A stretch of DNA of 64,000 nucleotides from an uncultured Collinsella sp. (GCA_902479135.1 CABSNU010000008.1:1-64000); one strand, 5' to 3'. Positions 1 to 9,404 are shown, counted from the stretch's first letter. Program-made: numbers and translations. The notes: generated by a model from the sequence alone, not told the origin.

Positions 1-76
1 ATCGTTGGGGCCAGGCCCGATTTTGCCTCTTGACAATGTCCTGCTCATATTAAAAGGAACGTCCCTAACTGCTGGA

Positions 77-871
77 TTAAGCAAGGCTCTCCAGAACACG
101 GCGGAGTTCTTGCTGGACGGCGTGGTCGCGGTTACAACCCACCACGCGATCGGCCACCGCCTTAAGCGCGGGGCGCGCGTTTTCCATCGCGCAGCCCGTG
201 CCGACAAAGCGAATGATCTCGTAGTCGTTCATCGAGTCGCCAAACGCCATGACCTCGTCGCGACCAATGCCGTAATGCTCCGCGAGCTGCGCGATACCCG
301 AGGCCTTCGACACACCAGGCTGCATGGCATCGATCCACGCGTTGCCCGAAGGCGCAAAAGTAAAGAGCTGACCAAGTTCGCGCTGTAGCACGTACGCACT
401 GTCCATAACCGCACTGTCGTCGCAAAAGATACTCGCTTTGATGATATTTACGCTGGGATCGGGCAGCTCCCAAATACGCTCGGCATTGGGAAGGTCCTTA
501 TCGACCTCACGCACGAACTTGCACTCGTCATCGAGCAGGAAGGACTTGGTTCGGTCAAAGAGCGCAAGATGCAGATTGGGAAACGTCCTGACGGCTTGGG
601 CGAGCCTTCGAATCGCCAGGTGCGAATACACCTCGCGGTCTACCATTTTGCCGTCGGCGAAGACCTGGGCACCGTTAGCTGCGACAAAGTCCATCTTGTC
701 GCGAACGGGCGCAAAGAACTCGCACAGGCGATCGTAGCGACGACCTGACGATGCGGCGAAATGCACGCCATGCTCGTGTAGCGCCAGAATCAGTTCGTAG
801 GTCTCGGGAGGCACCTGGCCGTTTTCGTCAAGCAATGTGCCGTCCATATCGGATGCAATCAGTTTAAACAT
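77..871 (-). CDS. Cof-type HAD-IIB family phosphatase
   Basis: Predicted cytosolic phosphatase of the HAD superfamily, Cof/IIB type, 264 residues, the normal family size. Motif I DMDGTLLDE is at residues 8-16, motif II ASSGR at 40-44, and the acidic motif GDSMND lies near residue 215, so the catalytic set is complete. Family members hydrolyse sugar or nucleotide phosphates; the substrate here cannot be told. The ATG start has AAGGGAGC six bases upstream, but that ribosome binding site is paired inside the hairpin at 877-938, which suggests translational or attenuation control. It lies downstream of adenine deaminase on the same strand. Confidence 0.9.
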   Translation of the reverse strand: MFKLIASDMDGTLLDENGQVPPETYELILALHEHGVHFAASSGRRYDRLCEFFAPVRDKMDFVAANGAQVFADGKMVDREVYSHLAIRRLAQAVRTFPNLHLALFDRTKSFLLDDECKFVREVDKDLPNAERIWELPDPSVNIIKASIFCDDSAVMDSAYVLQRELGQLFTFAPSGNAWIDAMQPGVSKASGIAQLAEHYGIGRDEVMAFGDSMNDYEIIRFVGTGCAMENARPALKAVADRVVGCNRDHAVQQELRRVLESLA

Positions 872-876
872 AGAAA

Positions 877-938
877 AGCTCCCTTCGGGCTTGTTGGAAT
901 CGAACGTGTATCCGATTCCAACGTACCCAAAGGGAGCT
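877..938 (-). promoter_or_regulatory. Leader hairpin that covers the HAD-gene ribosome binding site
   Basis: Two strong stem segments are present: 877-885 pairs with 930-938 (AGCTCCCTT with AAGGGAGCT), and 893-902 pairs with 913-922 (GTTGGAATCG with CGATTCCAAC). A short GGG/CCC pairing lies between them. Read on the minus strand, the last arm contains the AAGGGAG ribosome binding site of the HAD gene and is followed by TTTTCT then ATG. It could act as a translational switch or as an intrinsic terminator after adenine deaminase. Confidence 0.65.
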
Positions 939-969
939 CAAATAAGACTCCGCGGGCGTAAACGTTACA

Positions 970-1080
970 AGGACCTGGCAAATAGCTCACACATGCCAGA
1001 GGTCCTACGGTCGCGGCGTCAGGCAGCCCGCCAAAGAGTGTCCCCGACGACTAGTCGTTTAAGAACGTCCCCGATGACTA
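970..1080. repeat. Hairpin and GTCCCC-type repeat in the ade-HAD gap
   Basis: The 206-bp gap between the HAD gene and ade holds a hairpin at 970-1006 (AGGACCTGGCA pairing with the interrupted arm at 994-1006). It also holds a repeat at about 1038-1080 with two ACTAGT palindromes around AAGAACGTCCCC. Positions 1048-1079 match 59630-59661 with about one difference. The stop codon of ade (1078-1080) lies inside this repeat. No further gene is seen. Confidence 0.6.
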
Positions 1081-2898
1081 GTCGGCGTAGGTGAAGGTCG
1101 TGACGTCGAACATGCCCTCGGGGCGGATGCGGAGCGTCGGGATGACCGGCAGGGGCAGGAAGATGATGCCCATGATGGGGTCGAGCGGCGGCTCAATACC
1201 CATGGCACGTGCCTTGACCATAAAGTCGTCGTGCTGCGCGGCAACGTCCTCGGCCGTGCCTTCGCTCATCAGGCCACCGAGCGCCAGCGGAATGCGCGCC
1301 ACGACCTCGCCGTTGCGCACTAGCACGTGACCACCCTGGCCCACGGCCTCAACAGCGGCCATCATATCGGCGGCGTTGTCGCCCACCACGCACACGTTGT
1401 GCGAGTCGTGGCCGATCGTGGAGGCAATGGCGCCGCCCGTGATAGTGAAACCGCGCACCCAGCCTCGACCGATGTGCTTGCCGACCAGGCTCAGGCCAGC
1501 GGGGCCATCGCCATCGACGCCCTCGGCCTGCAGCGACACGCCGCGGCCATGGCGCTCAATCAGCATAATGCGACGCAAGTCCTCGTCAGTCTCGGGACGG
1601 ACCATACCCGTGATGGCCTTACCCGGCACCACGTCAATCACAGCCTCGCCCGGCTTAAAGGCATAGTCGAACACGTCGAGCGATAGCTTCGGCAGCTTAA
1701 CGGAAGCGCGCAGCTCGTCGGCAAGGGCCGCAACCTCGGCCATCTCGGGTGCGATCTCGCCCACAAAGGTGCCGTCCTGCGCCACCAGAGCACCGGCGGC
1801 ATATACGCGATGCGGAGCCGTGGCAAACGTCAGGTCATTGAGTACCAGCAGGTCGGCACGCTTGCCCGGGGCGATGGCGCCACGCAGTTCGTGCGGGTCG
1901 CGGCAACCGTGGTCCAGGCCAAACGCCTCGGCCGTGGAGAGGGACGCCATGGAGATAGCGACCACGGGGTCGATACCGGCCTCAATCGCCACGCGGCAGG
2001 CGTTGTCGATCATACCGGTCGAAAGCGCATCGGAGGGAGCGCGGTCGTCGGTCGCAAAGCAGCAGCGGCGGGCACGGGAAGGATTCTCCAACAGCATCGG
2101 AGACAGGTTGGCCAGGTCGTGGCTGCACGTGCCCTCACGCAGCATCACATACATGCCGCGGGACAGCTTGTCGAGTGCCTCCTCGGGAATCGTCGACTCG
2201 TGGTCGGCGATAATGCCCGCTGCGGCATAGGCGTTGAGGTCCTTACCGGCAACGAGCGGCGCATGGCCGTCGACCTGCTTGGACGGCGTCTGGTTGGCAG
2301 CATCGATGCGAGCACAGGTCTCGGAGTCAGCCATAAAGACGCCCGGCAGGTTCATCATTTCGCCCAGGCCAAAGACATCGCCCGGATGCTCGGCAAAAAA
2401 CTCCTGCATATCGGCGGCGGTAATCACGGCACCGGCCTGCTCGTCGGGCAGCGCGGGCACGCACGAAGGCATCATGTACTTGATGGAGATGGGCGCGCGG
2501 CGGCCATCCTCGATCATAAAGCGCAAGCCGTCGAGACCGGCAACATTGGCAATCTCGTGGCTGTCGGCAATGGCGGTGGTAGTACCGCGCGTCGCGGCCA
2601 TGCGAGCATACTCGGCGGGACGGATGTTCGAAGACTCGATATGCAGATGCCCGTCAATAAAACCGGGAGCGAGATAGCGACCCTGGCAGTCGACGACCTC
2701 AGCTGCCTCGTAGGTGCCAGCAGCATCGTCGCGACCATCGTAGAGCACGCCGACGATCACACCGTCCTTGACGGCAACGCTGCCGGGCGCCACACGCTGG
2801 CCATACACGTCGACGATCTGCGCATTGGTAAACAGCGTGTCGACGGGCACGCGACCCTCGGCGGCCTCGATCACAGTCCTCATGACCTCAACGGACAT
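1078..2898 (-). CDS. ade: Adenine deaminase
   Basis: Converts adenine to hypoxanthine and ammonia, feeding the purine salvage and degradation route that also appears later in the window. It has 606 residues, typical for the bacterial adenine deaminase family of metal-dependent amidohydrolases. Visible metal and active-site signatures are GFIDGHLHIES near residue 77, ADSHEIANV near residue 111 and DHES near residue 233; the C-terminal domain carries GLMSEGTAEDVAAQ. The ATG start follows AAAGGAG by five bases. The stop codon overlaps a dispersed repeat, so the last residues may have been altered by repeat insertion. Cytosolic. Confidence 0.95.
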   Translation of the reverse strand: MSVEVMRTVIEAAEGRVPVDTLFTNAQIVDVYGQRVAPGSVAVKDGVIVGVLYDGRDDAAGTYEAAEVVDCQGRYLAPGFIDGHLHIESSNIRPAEYARMAATRGTTTAIADSHEIANVAGLDGLRFMIEDGRRAPISIKYMMPSCVPALPDEQAGAVITAADMQEFFAEHPGDVFGLGEMMNLPGVFMADSETCARIDAANQTPSKQVDGHAPLVAGKDLNAYAAAGIIADHESTIPEEALDKLSRGMYVMLREGTCSHDLANLSPMLLENPSRARRCCFATDDRAPSDALSTGMIDNACRVAIEAGIDPVVAISMASLSTAEAFGLDHGCRDPHELRGAIAPGKRADLLVLNDLTFATAPHRVYAAGALVAQDGTFVGEIAPEMAEVAALADELRASVKLPKLSLDVFDYAFKPGEAVIDVVPGKAITGMVRPETDEDLRRIMLIERHGRGVSLQAEGVDGDGPAGLSLVGKHIGRGWVRGFTITGGAIASTIGHDSHNVCVVGDNAADMMAAVEAVGQGGHVLVRNGEVVARIPLALGGLMSEGTAEDVAAQHDDFMVKARAMGIEPPLDPIMGIIFLPLPVIPTLRIRPEGMFDVTTFTYAD

Positions 2899-3061
2899 AC
2901 ATACTCCTTTAACTGTAGAAATAACTGCAGAGCGGACGAGCCTTCACCGCAGCAAGCCAACAGCCATTGTATGCCCAAACGATGGGTCAACAATACGCCT
3001 CTCCGCTTAACGGCACCGCCAAATAATCCCTCCGTCCCCAAGGGATCATCGTAATCAAAAA

Positions 3062-3092
3062 GGCCGCAGCCGGAATCATTCCGGCTGCGGCC
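3062..3092 (-). terminator. Intrinsic terminator after tyrS
   Basis: A near-perfect 15-bp inverted repeat (GGCCGCAGCCGGAAT and its complement) lies just beyond the tyrS stop. On the minus strand it is followed by a run of T (3055-3061 on the plus strand are A-rich). The rest of the 223-bp ade-tyrS gap shows nothing else. Confidence 0.85.
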
Positions 3093-3121
3093 CTATTGCA
3101 CATGTTAGGTTGACCTACTTG

Positions 3122-4333
3122 CTAGACCAACTTGAAGCCCTTGCGCTTGCCCACGGAGAGGGTGTCGCCCAGCTTGAGGGCGCTGGGATCGATGTTATAG
3201 CTCTTGGGAGCCACGGCCTTGCCGTTGATCTTGACACCGCCGCCGTCGATATCGCGACGAGCCTGGCCGGCGCTCGCCGAAAGACCCAAGTCCTTGAGCA
3301 GGCCGGCGAGGTAGATCTGGCCCTCGTCGTTAACAGTCAGCTCAACGTGCTTCTCGGGGAAGTCGGCGAGCTGGCCCTCCTTGAACACGCGGTCGAACTC
3401 GGCCTGAGCCTCGTCGCCGGCACCGGCGCCGTGGTAGGTGTCGCACAGGTCGCGGCCCAGAGCGCGCTTGAGCTCGTAGGGGTCGGCAGAACCATCGGCC
3501 AGGGCGGCGTCGATCTTGTCGACCTCGGCCGGGGTGAGCGAACTGGCCAGACGATAGTACTTGCCGATCATCTCGTCGGGGATGGACATGGTCTTGCCGA
3601 ACATATCCTTGGGGGCGTCGGTCAGGCCGATGTAGTTGCCATAGGACTTGGACATCTTACGAACGCCATCGGTGCCCTCGAGCAGCGGCATGGTGAGCGC
3701 GATCTGCGGCTCCATGCCCATCTTCTCCATGAGCTCGCGACCGGCGAGTAGGTTGAAGAGCTGGTCGGTGCCACCCATCTCCACGTCGGCCTTGATCTGA
3801 ACGGAGTCGAAGGCCTGCATCACGGGGTACAGGAACTCGTGCAGGGCAATCGGCGTCTGAGACTGATAGCGCTTGGTAAAGTCATCGCGCTCAAGAATGC
3901 GGGCGACGGTGAACTTGGAGCACACCTGCAGCAGGCCGGCCAGGTCCATCGAAAGGATCCAGTCGCCGTTGTGCACGATGGTGGTCTTCTCGGGATCCAG
4001 GATCTTCATGGCCTGGCTCACGTAGGTCTCGGCATTGGCCTCGATCTGCTCCTGCGAAAGCTGCGGACGCGTGGAGTTCTTGCCCGAAGGATCGCCGATC
4101 AGCGCGGTGCCATTGCCGATGATGAGGGTGACGTTGTGGCCCAGGTCCTGGAACTGACGCATCTTGCGCAGGGGCACGGCGTGGCCCAGGTGCAGGTCGG
4201 GGCTGGTGGGATCGACGCCGAGCTTGATGTTGAGGGGCTCGCCCTTCTCAAGCTTCTTGCGAAGGTCGGCCTCGGGGACGATTTGGGCAGCGCCCGAGGT
4301 GATGATACGCATTTGCTCGTCAACAGACAGCAT
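3122..4333 (-). CDS. tyrS: Tyrosyl-tRNA synthetase
   Basis: Charges tRNA-Tyr with tyrosine. A 403-residue class I synthetase. The HIGH-type motif appears as HLGH within DLHLGHAVPL near residue 50 and the KMSKS loop as RKMSKSYGNY near residue 235. A C-terminal S4-type RNA-binding domain covers roughly residues 340-403 (SASAGQARRDIDGGGVKING). The frame is open to 4429, but the start at 4333 (MLSVDEQ) is preferred because AAGGAGGAT lies just upstream and the family sequence begins there. It has its own terminator downstream. Confidence 0.97.
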   Translation of the reverse strand: MLSVDEQMRIITSGAAQIVPEADLRKKLEKGEPLNIKLGVDPTSPDLHLGHAVPLRKMRQFQDLGHNVTLIIGNGTALIGDPSGKNSTRPQLSQEQIEANAETYVSQAMKILDPEKTTIVHNGDWILSMDLAGLLQVCSKFTVARILERDDFTKRYQSQTPIALHEFLYPVMQAFDSVQIKADVEMGGTDQLFNLLAGRELMEKMGMEPQIALTMPLLEGTDGVRKMSKSYGNYIGLTDAPKDMFGKTMSIPDEMIGKYYRLASSLTPAEVDKIDAALADGSADPYELKRALGRDLCDTYHGAGAGDEAQAEFDRVFKEGQLADFPEKHVELTVNDEGQIYLAGLLKDLGLSASAGQARRDIDGGGVKINGKAVAPKSYNIDPSALKLGDTLSVGKRKGFKLV

Positions 4334-4429
4334 TGGGTATCCTCCTTTTGCTATAGCACCCTCGCCGAAAACGGCGGTGCTGGAAGTCCATAAACTCTCA
4401 TATGATAACAAACTGACGCGACGCGGCAC

Positions 4430-6388
4430 CTACGACAGGAAAATCCTCGTCCTGCCGCACACGTCGATAACGACCGGCAAACGTGTGCCGTCACGTTCGA
4501 CCAAAAAGCGCGCCTGCTGACGGCGCGAGCAGTCACGACAATGGACCTGCCCCGTCGCATCCGTAGCGCAGACGCCCTCGGCGGTCAGCAGGCAGTGCTC
4601 GCACACCATGAGCTCGGGGCAATCGGCGTCGACGGGCCCCAAGACACCAGGACAAGCGGCAAGCTCGGCAACACGCTCCGCGTCGTCGGTGACAAGCTCG
4701 GCCGGCAAGTACACCCGCCCCGCACCGAGTCCGCGCAGCCAGGTAAGCGTGGCCCGATTCGCGCAGAACACCGGCGCCGCCACGTCAAACGTCACGCCCA
4801 GCTCGCGAGCGATCACCACCTGTCCCAGGTTGCGGCAGACGACGCGCCCGGCACGCTGCATCAGTGAGCGGGTCCGGTCAGCGTCACCCGTGCGGTACAC
4901 CTCGTCAAGCACCACAACGGCGTCGGACAAGTCGAGTTCTCCGCGCGGGTCGGCATCCATCAGCTGCCAAGCAAAAACCATGCGAGCGGGAACCGCGCAC
5001 TCCACCAACTCCGTCGACGCACTGCCATCCACCGCAACGTCCTCAAAGGGCAGTACCTCAACGGCACGTGCAGCGGGCGCAATCGCATCCGCCTCGGCCC
5101 GCATGCGCTCCAACACCGACGCCGTCTGATCCAACACGCCGGCGCTGCGAATCAGGTACACCTCGCAGCCCGTGTCCACCTTACGCTTGCAATGCACGAC
5201 GACGCGCTCCCCCGCTGCGGCATTCACCGGGCAGGGCACCTGCGGCCAGCGCTTGGGCACATCGGGACGCGCGTCGGCACCCGGATAGAACCGAATCTCG
5301 AGCGTATCGCCCGCCGCCACGGCGGCATCAAGCTCAACCGTCACCTCTTCGTGACCAACCGCCACCAAGTGGCCCACGCGCACGCCCTGGTTGATCGCAC
5401 GCTCAAAGCTCATCAGCTCGGCACCCGAACGCCCTCGCAGGTACGCATCGGTAAACCCACGGTTAAACGACCTTCCCAGCTCGCGCTCAAGCTCTTCCAC
5501 GGCACCGGGGTCCCACGCGCCGTCGCGCAGCATATCGAGCGCCCGGCGCCAAACCCGCACCACGTTGAATACGTAATCGGGGTTCTTCATGCGCCCCTCG
5601 ATCTTGAGCGACGCCACGCCGGCATCTACAAGCTCGGGCAGATGCGCAATACCCAGATAGTCATGCGGACACAGCAGACGATCCCCCTCAACGGCGACAA
5701 CGCTCTGTCCCGCCTCGTCCACTAGGTCGTACGCCAGACGGCACGGCTGTGTGCAGTCGCCGCGCATCGCCGATCGTCCACGCCGCAGGGCCGAGAACTC
5801 GCACGCCCCCGAATAGCCGATGCAAATCGCACCGTGGCAGAATACCTCGACGGGCACGCCCGTGGCACAGAGCGCCGCAATCTCGTCGACCGTCAGCTCG
5901 CGCGCCGTCGTCACGCGCTCGACCCCCAACTCATCGGCGGCAAGCCGCACGGCGCCTTCGCTATGAACGCCCGCCTGCGTAGACAGGTGAATCTCGACCC
6001 CGGGAATCGCCGCGCTCAGCGCGCAGGCCAACCCGGCATCGGCCACAATCAGAGCATCGGCGCCCAGTTCCAGTGCATGAGCTCCCAACGCCACCGCGTC
6101 GGACAACTCATCGTCAAACACGAACACGTTGAGCGTCACGTACACACGCACGCCATGGGCATGCGCCACGGCGCAGCCGCGCGCAAACTCGTCATCCGTA
6201 AAGCCGTGGGCGCTCACACGGGCGTTAAAGCCGCCCAACCCCGCATAGATGGCATCGGTACCCGCGGCGATAGCCGCAAGCATCTGGTCGAGTCCGCCCG
6301 CCGGCGCCAGCAGCTCGGGCAGCGCCGCACTGACGACATCCAATCCAGTCTCGCATTGTCCGCTCGGCCCCATCGCCCGAATCGCCAT
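4430..6388 (-). CDS. U32 family protein (peptidase U32-like, first paralogue)
   Basis: Member of the peptidase U32 family (652 residues), whose studied members (RlhA, TrhP, UbiU/V) modify RNA or quinones rather than cut proteins. The N-terminal core begins LPELLAPAGG, followed by the signatures CHGAICIGYSGACEFS and RGDCTQPCRL. A late cysteine group (CEHC, C, CRDC near residues 590-620) may add metal binding. The start at 6388 is chosen over 6415 because AAGGAG lies seven bases upstream. A second, longer paralogue is at 53776. Function is probably tRNA or rRNA hydroxylation, inferred only. Confidence 0.85.
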   Translation of the reverse strand: MAIRAMGPSGQCETGLDVVSAALPELLAPAGGLDQMLAAIAAGTDAIYAGLGGFNARVSAHGFTDDEFARGCAVAHAHGVRVYVTLNVFVFDDELSDAVALGAHALELGADALIVADAGLACALSAAIPGVEIHLSTQAGVHSEGAVRLAADELGVERVTTARELTVDEIAALCATGVPVEVFCHGAICIGYSGACEFSALRRGRSAMRGDCTQPCRLAYDLVDEAGQSVVAVEGDRLLCPHDYLGIAHLPELVDAGVASLKIEGRMKNPDYVFNVVRVWRRALDMLRDGAWDPGAVEELERELGRSFNRGFTDAYLRGRSGAELMSFERAINQGVRVGHLVAVGHEEVTVELDAAVAAGDTLEIRFYPGADARPDVPKRWPQVPCPVNAAAGERVVVHCKRKVDTGCEVYLIRSAGVLDQTASVLERMRAEADAIAPAARAVEVLPFEDVAVDGSASTELVECAVPARMVFAWQLMDADPRGELDLSDAVVVLDEVYRTGDADRTRSLMQRAGRVVCRNLGQVVIARELGVTFDVAAPVFCANRATLTWLRGLGAGRVYLPAELVTDDAERVAELAACPGVLGPVDADCPELMVCEHCLLTAEGVCATDATGQVHCRDCSRRQQARFLVERDGTRLPVVIDVCGRTRIFLS

Positions 6389-6550
6389 CGACAAACTCCT
6401 TACCAAGGTATGCATTCACTCTGAAAAATGCCGTCTTCCAGCATACACGAGGCCTCGCGCGCCCCGTTTGGTTTATCGTGTAATAACTTATGTCCATCCT
6501 GCCCCGACGGCACATCCACCGTCCGGCACGACATACCTGGAGGTCAATAT

Positions 6551-8749
6551 ATGGGTCCTCGCCAACGACAGGGACACAGCCGTTCAAAGACGCACGCCCT
6601 GCCCATAATCCTGCTCTCGTTTTTGGGCTTTCTGCTGATTGCGGGCGTGGCGTTTGGCATCGGCATGGTCGGCAACGTCAACCGCTGGCTGTCCGATCTG
6701 CCCGACTACACCGACGCCAACGCGTATCTGGTGAGCGAGCCCACCGAGATCGTCGACTGCAACGGCAACAAGATCGCGAGCTTCTACACGCAAAACCGCA
6801 AGTCCATCACCAAGGACGAGGTCTCCCCCTACGTGCTGCAGGGCACCGTTGACGTCGAGGACGAGCGCTTCTACGAGCACGGCGGTATCGACCTGTGGGG
6901 TATCGCGCGTGCTGCGGTGGCAACCCTCGGCGGCGGGCACGAAGGCGCCTCGACTATCACCCAGCAGCTTGTGCGCAACACCATCCTGCAGGAGGAGCAG
7001 TTCGACTCGACCATTGAGCGTAAGGTGCGCGAGGCCTACATCGCCATCAAGATGGAGGACATGTACTCCAAAGACGAGATCCTCATGATGTACCTCAACA
7101 CCATCTATTACGGCCACGGCGCCTACGGCATCGAGGCCGCAGCCGAGACCTATCTATCCAAGAGCGCCGCCGACCTCACCCTCAGCGAGGCCGCGCTGCT
7201 CATCGGCCTTCCCAACTCGCCTTCGCAGTACGACCCCACGGTCAATCCCGATCTGGCACTGTCTCGCCGCAACAAGGTTCTCGACAACATGCTGCGCCTG
7301 GGCCACATCACCCAGGAGGAGCACGATGCCGCACAGGCCGAGCCCATCACCCTCAACGTGACCGAAATCTCGGGCAGCGGCGTCGACGTTTACTCGCAGC
7401 CATACTTTGTCTCCTACGTCAAGCAGCTGCTGGAGCAGGAGTTCTCGACCGACGTGCTCTTTAAGGGCGGCCTGACCGTCAAGACCACCATCGACCCCAC
7501 GATGCAGCAGGTGGCAGAGAATGCCGTCCGCGAGCAGCTCGACACGCTCTCGCTTGACGGCCTGGACATGGGCATGGTCGTCGTCGACCCCAAGACCGGC
7601 TACATCAAGTGCATGGTGGGCGGCTACGACTACAACGCCGACGAGAACCACGTAAACCATGCCACGGCCAAGCGTCCCGTCGGCTCCACCTTTAAGGCCT
7701 TTACGCTGGCAACTGCCATCCAAAACGGCATGAACCCCAACGTCACCCTCAACTGCAACTCGCCGCTCAAGGCCAAGGGCACCACGACTGAGGTCCAAAA
7801 TTACGCCAACCAGAGCTATGGCAACATCACGCTTAAGCAGGCGACGGCATACTCCTCCAACACCGGCTACATCCAGGTGGCGGAAGCCGTCGGCAACAGC
7901 AAGATCATCTCGCTCGTCAAAAAGCTCGGCATCGACCCCGCCAAGGACAACATCGAGGACGTTCCCGTCATGACCCTCGGCACCGGCTCGATCTCGCCGC
8001 TCGAGATGGCCGCCGCCTACGCGACGTTTGCCAACGGCGGCTACTATCGCCAGCCGATCGCCATCACCGAGATTGACTCTCGTACCGGTTCGGTGCTGTA
8101 CCAGCACACCGACAATCCCTCACAGGTGCTTACCGAGGGCGAGGCCGCCGCGGTCACCGATGTTCTGTCCGGCGTCATGAAGGGCAGCGGTACGGGTGCT
8201 GCCGGCGCCCTGAGTGTCAACCAGCCCTATGCCGGCAAGACGGGCACCACCGACAACACCACCAACCTGTGGTTCTGCGGCTATACCCCGCAGCTGGCAT
8301 GCGCCCTGTGGACCGGCTATTCCGCGGGCGAGATCCCCATCCAAAAGTACGGCACGGACCTGCTGGGCGACAGCACCAACCTGCCTGTCTTTAAGCGGTT
8401 TATGAACACCGTTCTGACCGGTACCGAGCGCGAGGAGTTTGCGACCGGAACGGCGCCCACCTACAAGAACAACAGCGTCTGGAAGTTCTACGGCACCAAC
8501 AACACCAAGAAGTCGGAGAACGACGACAAGGACGAGGACGAAGAGGAAGAGGAAGAGGAAACCACCACAACGACTACCACGACGACCACGACCACCGAGA
8601 CCACGGGCGGCGACACCACCGGCGGCACCGGTACGACCGGTGGCTCGACGGGCGGCTCCACTGGTGGTTCGACCGGCGGCGATGGCGGCACGCCTACGCC
8701 TACGCCCACTCCCGACCCCTCGCCCACGCCTGACGATACGGTCGGCTAA
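6551..8749 (+). CDS. Class A penicillin-binding protein (transglycosylase-transpeptidase)
   Basis: Bifunctional peptidoglycan synthase, 732 residues, anchored by one N-terminal membrane segment (IILLSFLGFLLIAGVAFGI). The GT51 glycosyltransferase domain shows EDERFYEHGG near residue 102 and GASTITQQLVRNT. The transpeptidase domain has the catalytic SxxK as GSTFK near residue 379, SSN in AYSSNTGY, and KTG in AGKTGTTDN near residue 561. The ATG at 6551 is chosen over upstream starts because GGAGG precedes it. The last 70 residues are low complexity: an acidic run, a poly-Thr run, Gly/Thr/Ser repeats, then Pro-Thr repeats, a likely wall-spanning tail. A strong terminator follows. Confidence 0.95.
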   Translation: MGPRQRQGHSRSKTHALPIILLSFLGFLLIAGVAFGIGMVGNVNRWLSDLPDYTDANAYLVSEPTEIVDCNGNKIASFYTQNRKSITKDEVSPYVLQGTVDVEDERFYEHGGIDLWGIARAAVATLGGGHEGASTITQQLVRNTILQEEQFDSTIERKVREAYIAIKMEDMYSKDEILMMYLNTIYYGHGAYGIEAAAETYLSKSAADLTLSEAALLIGLPNSPSQYDPTVNPDLALSRRNKVLDNMLRLGHITQEEHDAAQAEPITLNVTEISGSGVDVYSQPYFVSYVKQLLEQEFSTDVLFKGGLTVKTTIDPTMQQVAENAVREQLDTLSLDGLDMGMVVVDPKTGYIKCMVGGYDYNADENHVNHATAKRPVGSTFKAFTLATAIQNGMNPNVTLNCNSPLKAKGTTTEVQNYANQSYGNITLKQATAYSSNTGYIQVAEAVGNSKIISLVKKLGIDPAKDNIEDVPVMTLGTGSISPLEMAAAYATFANGGYYRQPIAITEIDSRTGSVLYQHTDNPSQVLTEGEAAAVTDVLSGVMKGSGTGAAGALSVNQPYAGKTGTTDNTTNLWFCGYTPQLACALWTGYSAGEIPIQKYGTDLLGDSTNLPVFKRFMNTVLTGTEREEFATGTAPTYKNNSVWKFYGTNNTKKSENDDKDEDEEEEEEETTTTTTTTTTTTETTGGDTTGGTGTTGGSTGGSTGGSTGGDGGTPTPTPTPDPSPTPDDTVG

Positions 8750-8773
8750 GAAGTACGCGACTAAAGCCAACAA

Positions 8774-8810
8774 GGCCCCGAGCAGCTTATTGAACTGCTC
8801 GGGGCCTTTT
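8774..8810 (+). terminator. Intrinsic terminator after the penicillin-binding protein
   Basis: Perfect 12-bp stem GGCCCCGAGCAG (8774-8785) with its complement (8795-8806), a nine-base loop and a TTTT tail, 25 bases after the stop codon. Confidence 0.9.
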
Positions 8811-8854
8811 AGTTTGAAGCGACCTGGTGGGCGGTCTTTATACCGGCAAACAAA

Positions 8855-8884
8855 AAGGGGTACCGACCAACGTCGATACCCCTT
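8855..8884 (-). terminator. Intrinsic terminator after argR
   Basis: A 13-bp stem with one mismatch and a four-base loop. On the minus strand the stem ends in CCCCTT followed by T residues. It lies about 50 bases beyond the argR stop, back to back with the plus-strand terminator of the preceding gene. Confidence 0.8.
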
Positions 8885-8933
8885 ACAAGCCACTATGTCA
8901 GCGCACACAATGCCGAGCGCACGACCCGCACGC

Positions 8934-9371
8934 CTACTTGCGAGAATTGCTCAGCTTATTGATCAGCGCCTCGAGACGCTCGCCGTCCTCGGCCGTCTGG
9001 GCAATAACCAAAATCGTATCGTTGCCGGCAAGCGAGCCAAGCACATCGGGCAACTCTGCCGCATCAACGGCGGCGGCGATGCCGGAAGCCGTGCCAGGCT
9101 GAGCCTTGATCATAACCAGATTATCGGTACGCAGAACGCCCGTTACGAGCTCGGAAACCATACGCTGCAGGTGCAAGTCCTCTGCCAGAACATAGATGCC
9201 CTCAGGGAGCTTACGCAGCCCCATGTCGGCAATATCGCGAGAGACAGTCGCCTGCGTGCAATCAAAGCCCATAGCACGGAGCTCATCAACCAGCACGCGC
9301 TGCGTGCGGACATCCTTATTGCGCACAATATCTCTAATGGCATCCTGGCGCCCATTGCGTTTTTTAGCCAT
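8934..9371 (-). CDS. argR: Arginine repressor ArgR
   Basis: DNA-binding regulator of arginine metabolism, 145 residues, normal length. The N-terminal winged helix contains the recognition segment TQATVSRDIADMGL (about residues 38-51). The C-terminal hexamerisation and arginine-binding domain contains GTASGIAAAVD and GNDTILVIA. The start at 9371 (MAKKRNG) has GGAGAGAGGG upstream; the longer reading from 9404 lacks support. A perfect 15-bp palindrome lies 34 bases upstream and may be its own operator. No arginine genes are adjacent; the purine cluster has carbamate kinase, which is often under ArgR in other bacteria, but no link is visible here. Confidence 0.95.
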   Translation of the reverse strand: MAKKRNGRQDAIRDIVRNKDVRTQRVLVDELRAMGFDCTQATVSRDIADMGLRKLPEGIYVLAEDLHLQRMVSELVTGVLRTDNLVMIKAQPGTASGIAAAVDAAELPDVLGSLAGNDTILVIAQTAEDGERLEALINKLSNSRK

Positions 9372-9404
9372 ACAAACCCTCTCTCCAAAAGATGGCGGAG
9401 ACAA

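Noticed and set aside
1810..3054. A 414-codon plus-strand frame opposite adenine deaminase
   Set aside because: It is antisense to a gene with full family signatures, and its product shows no recognised motif; long antisense frames are expected at this GC content.
8820..8930. tRNA or small RNA gene in the gap before argR
   Set aside because: The foldable part is explained by two back-to-back terminators; no cloverleaf or TTCRANY arm was found here or in other gaps of the window.
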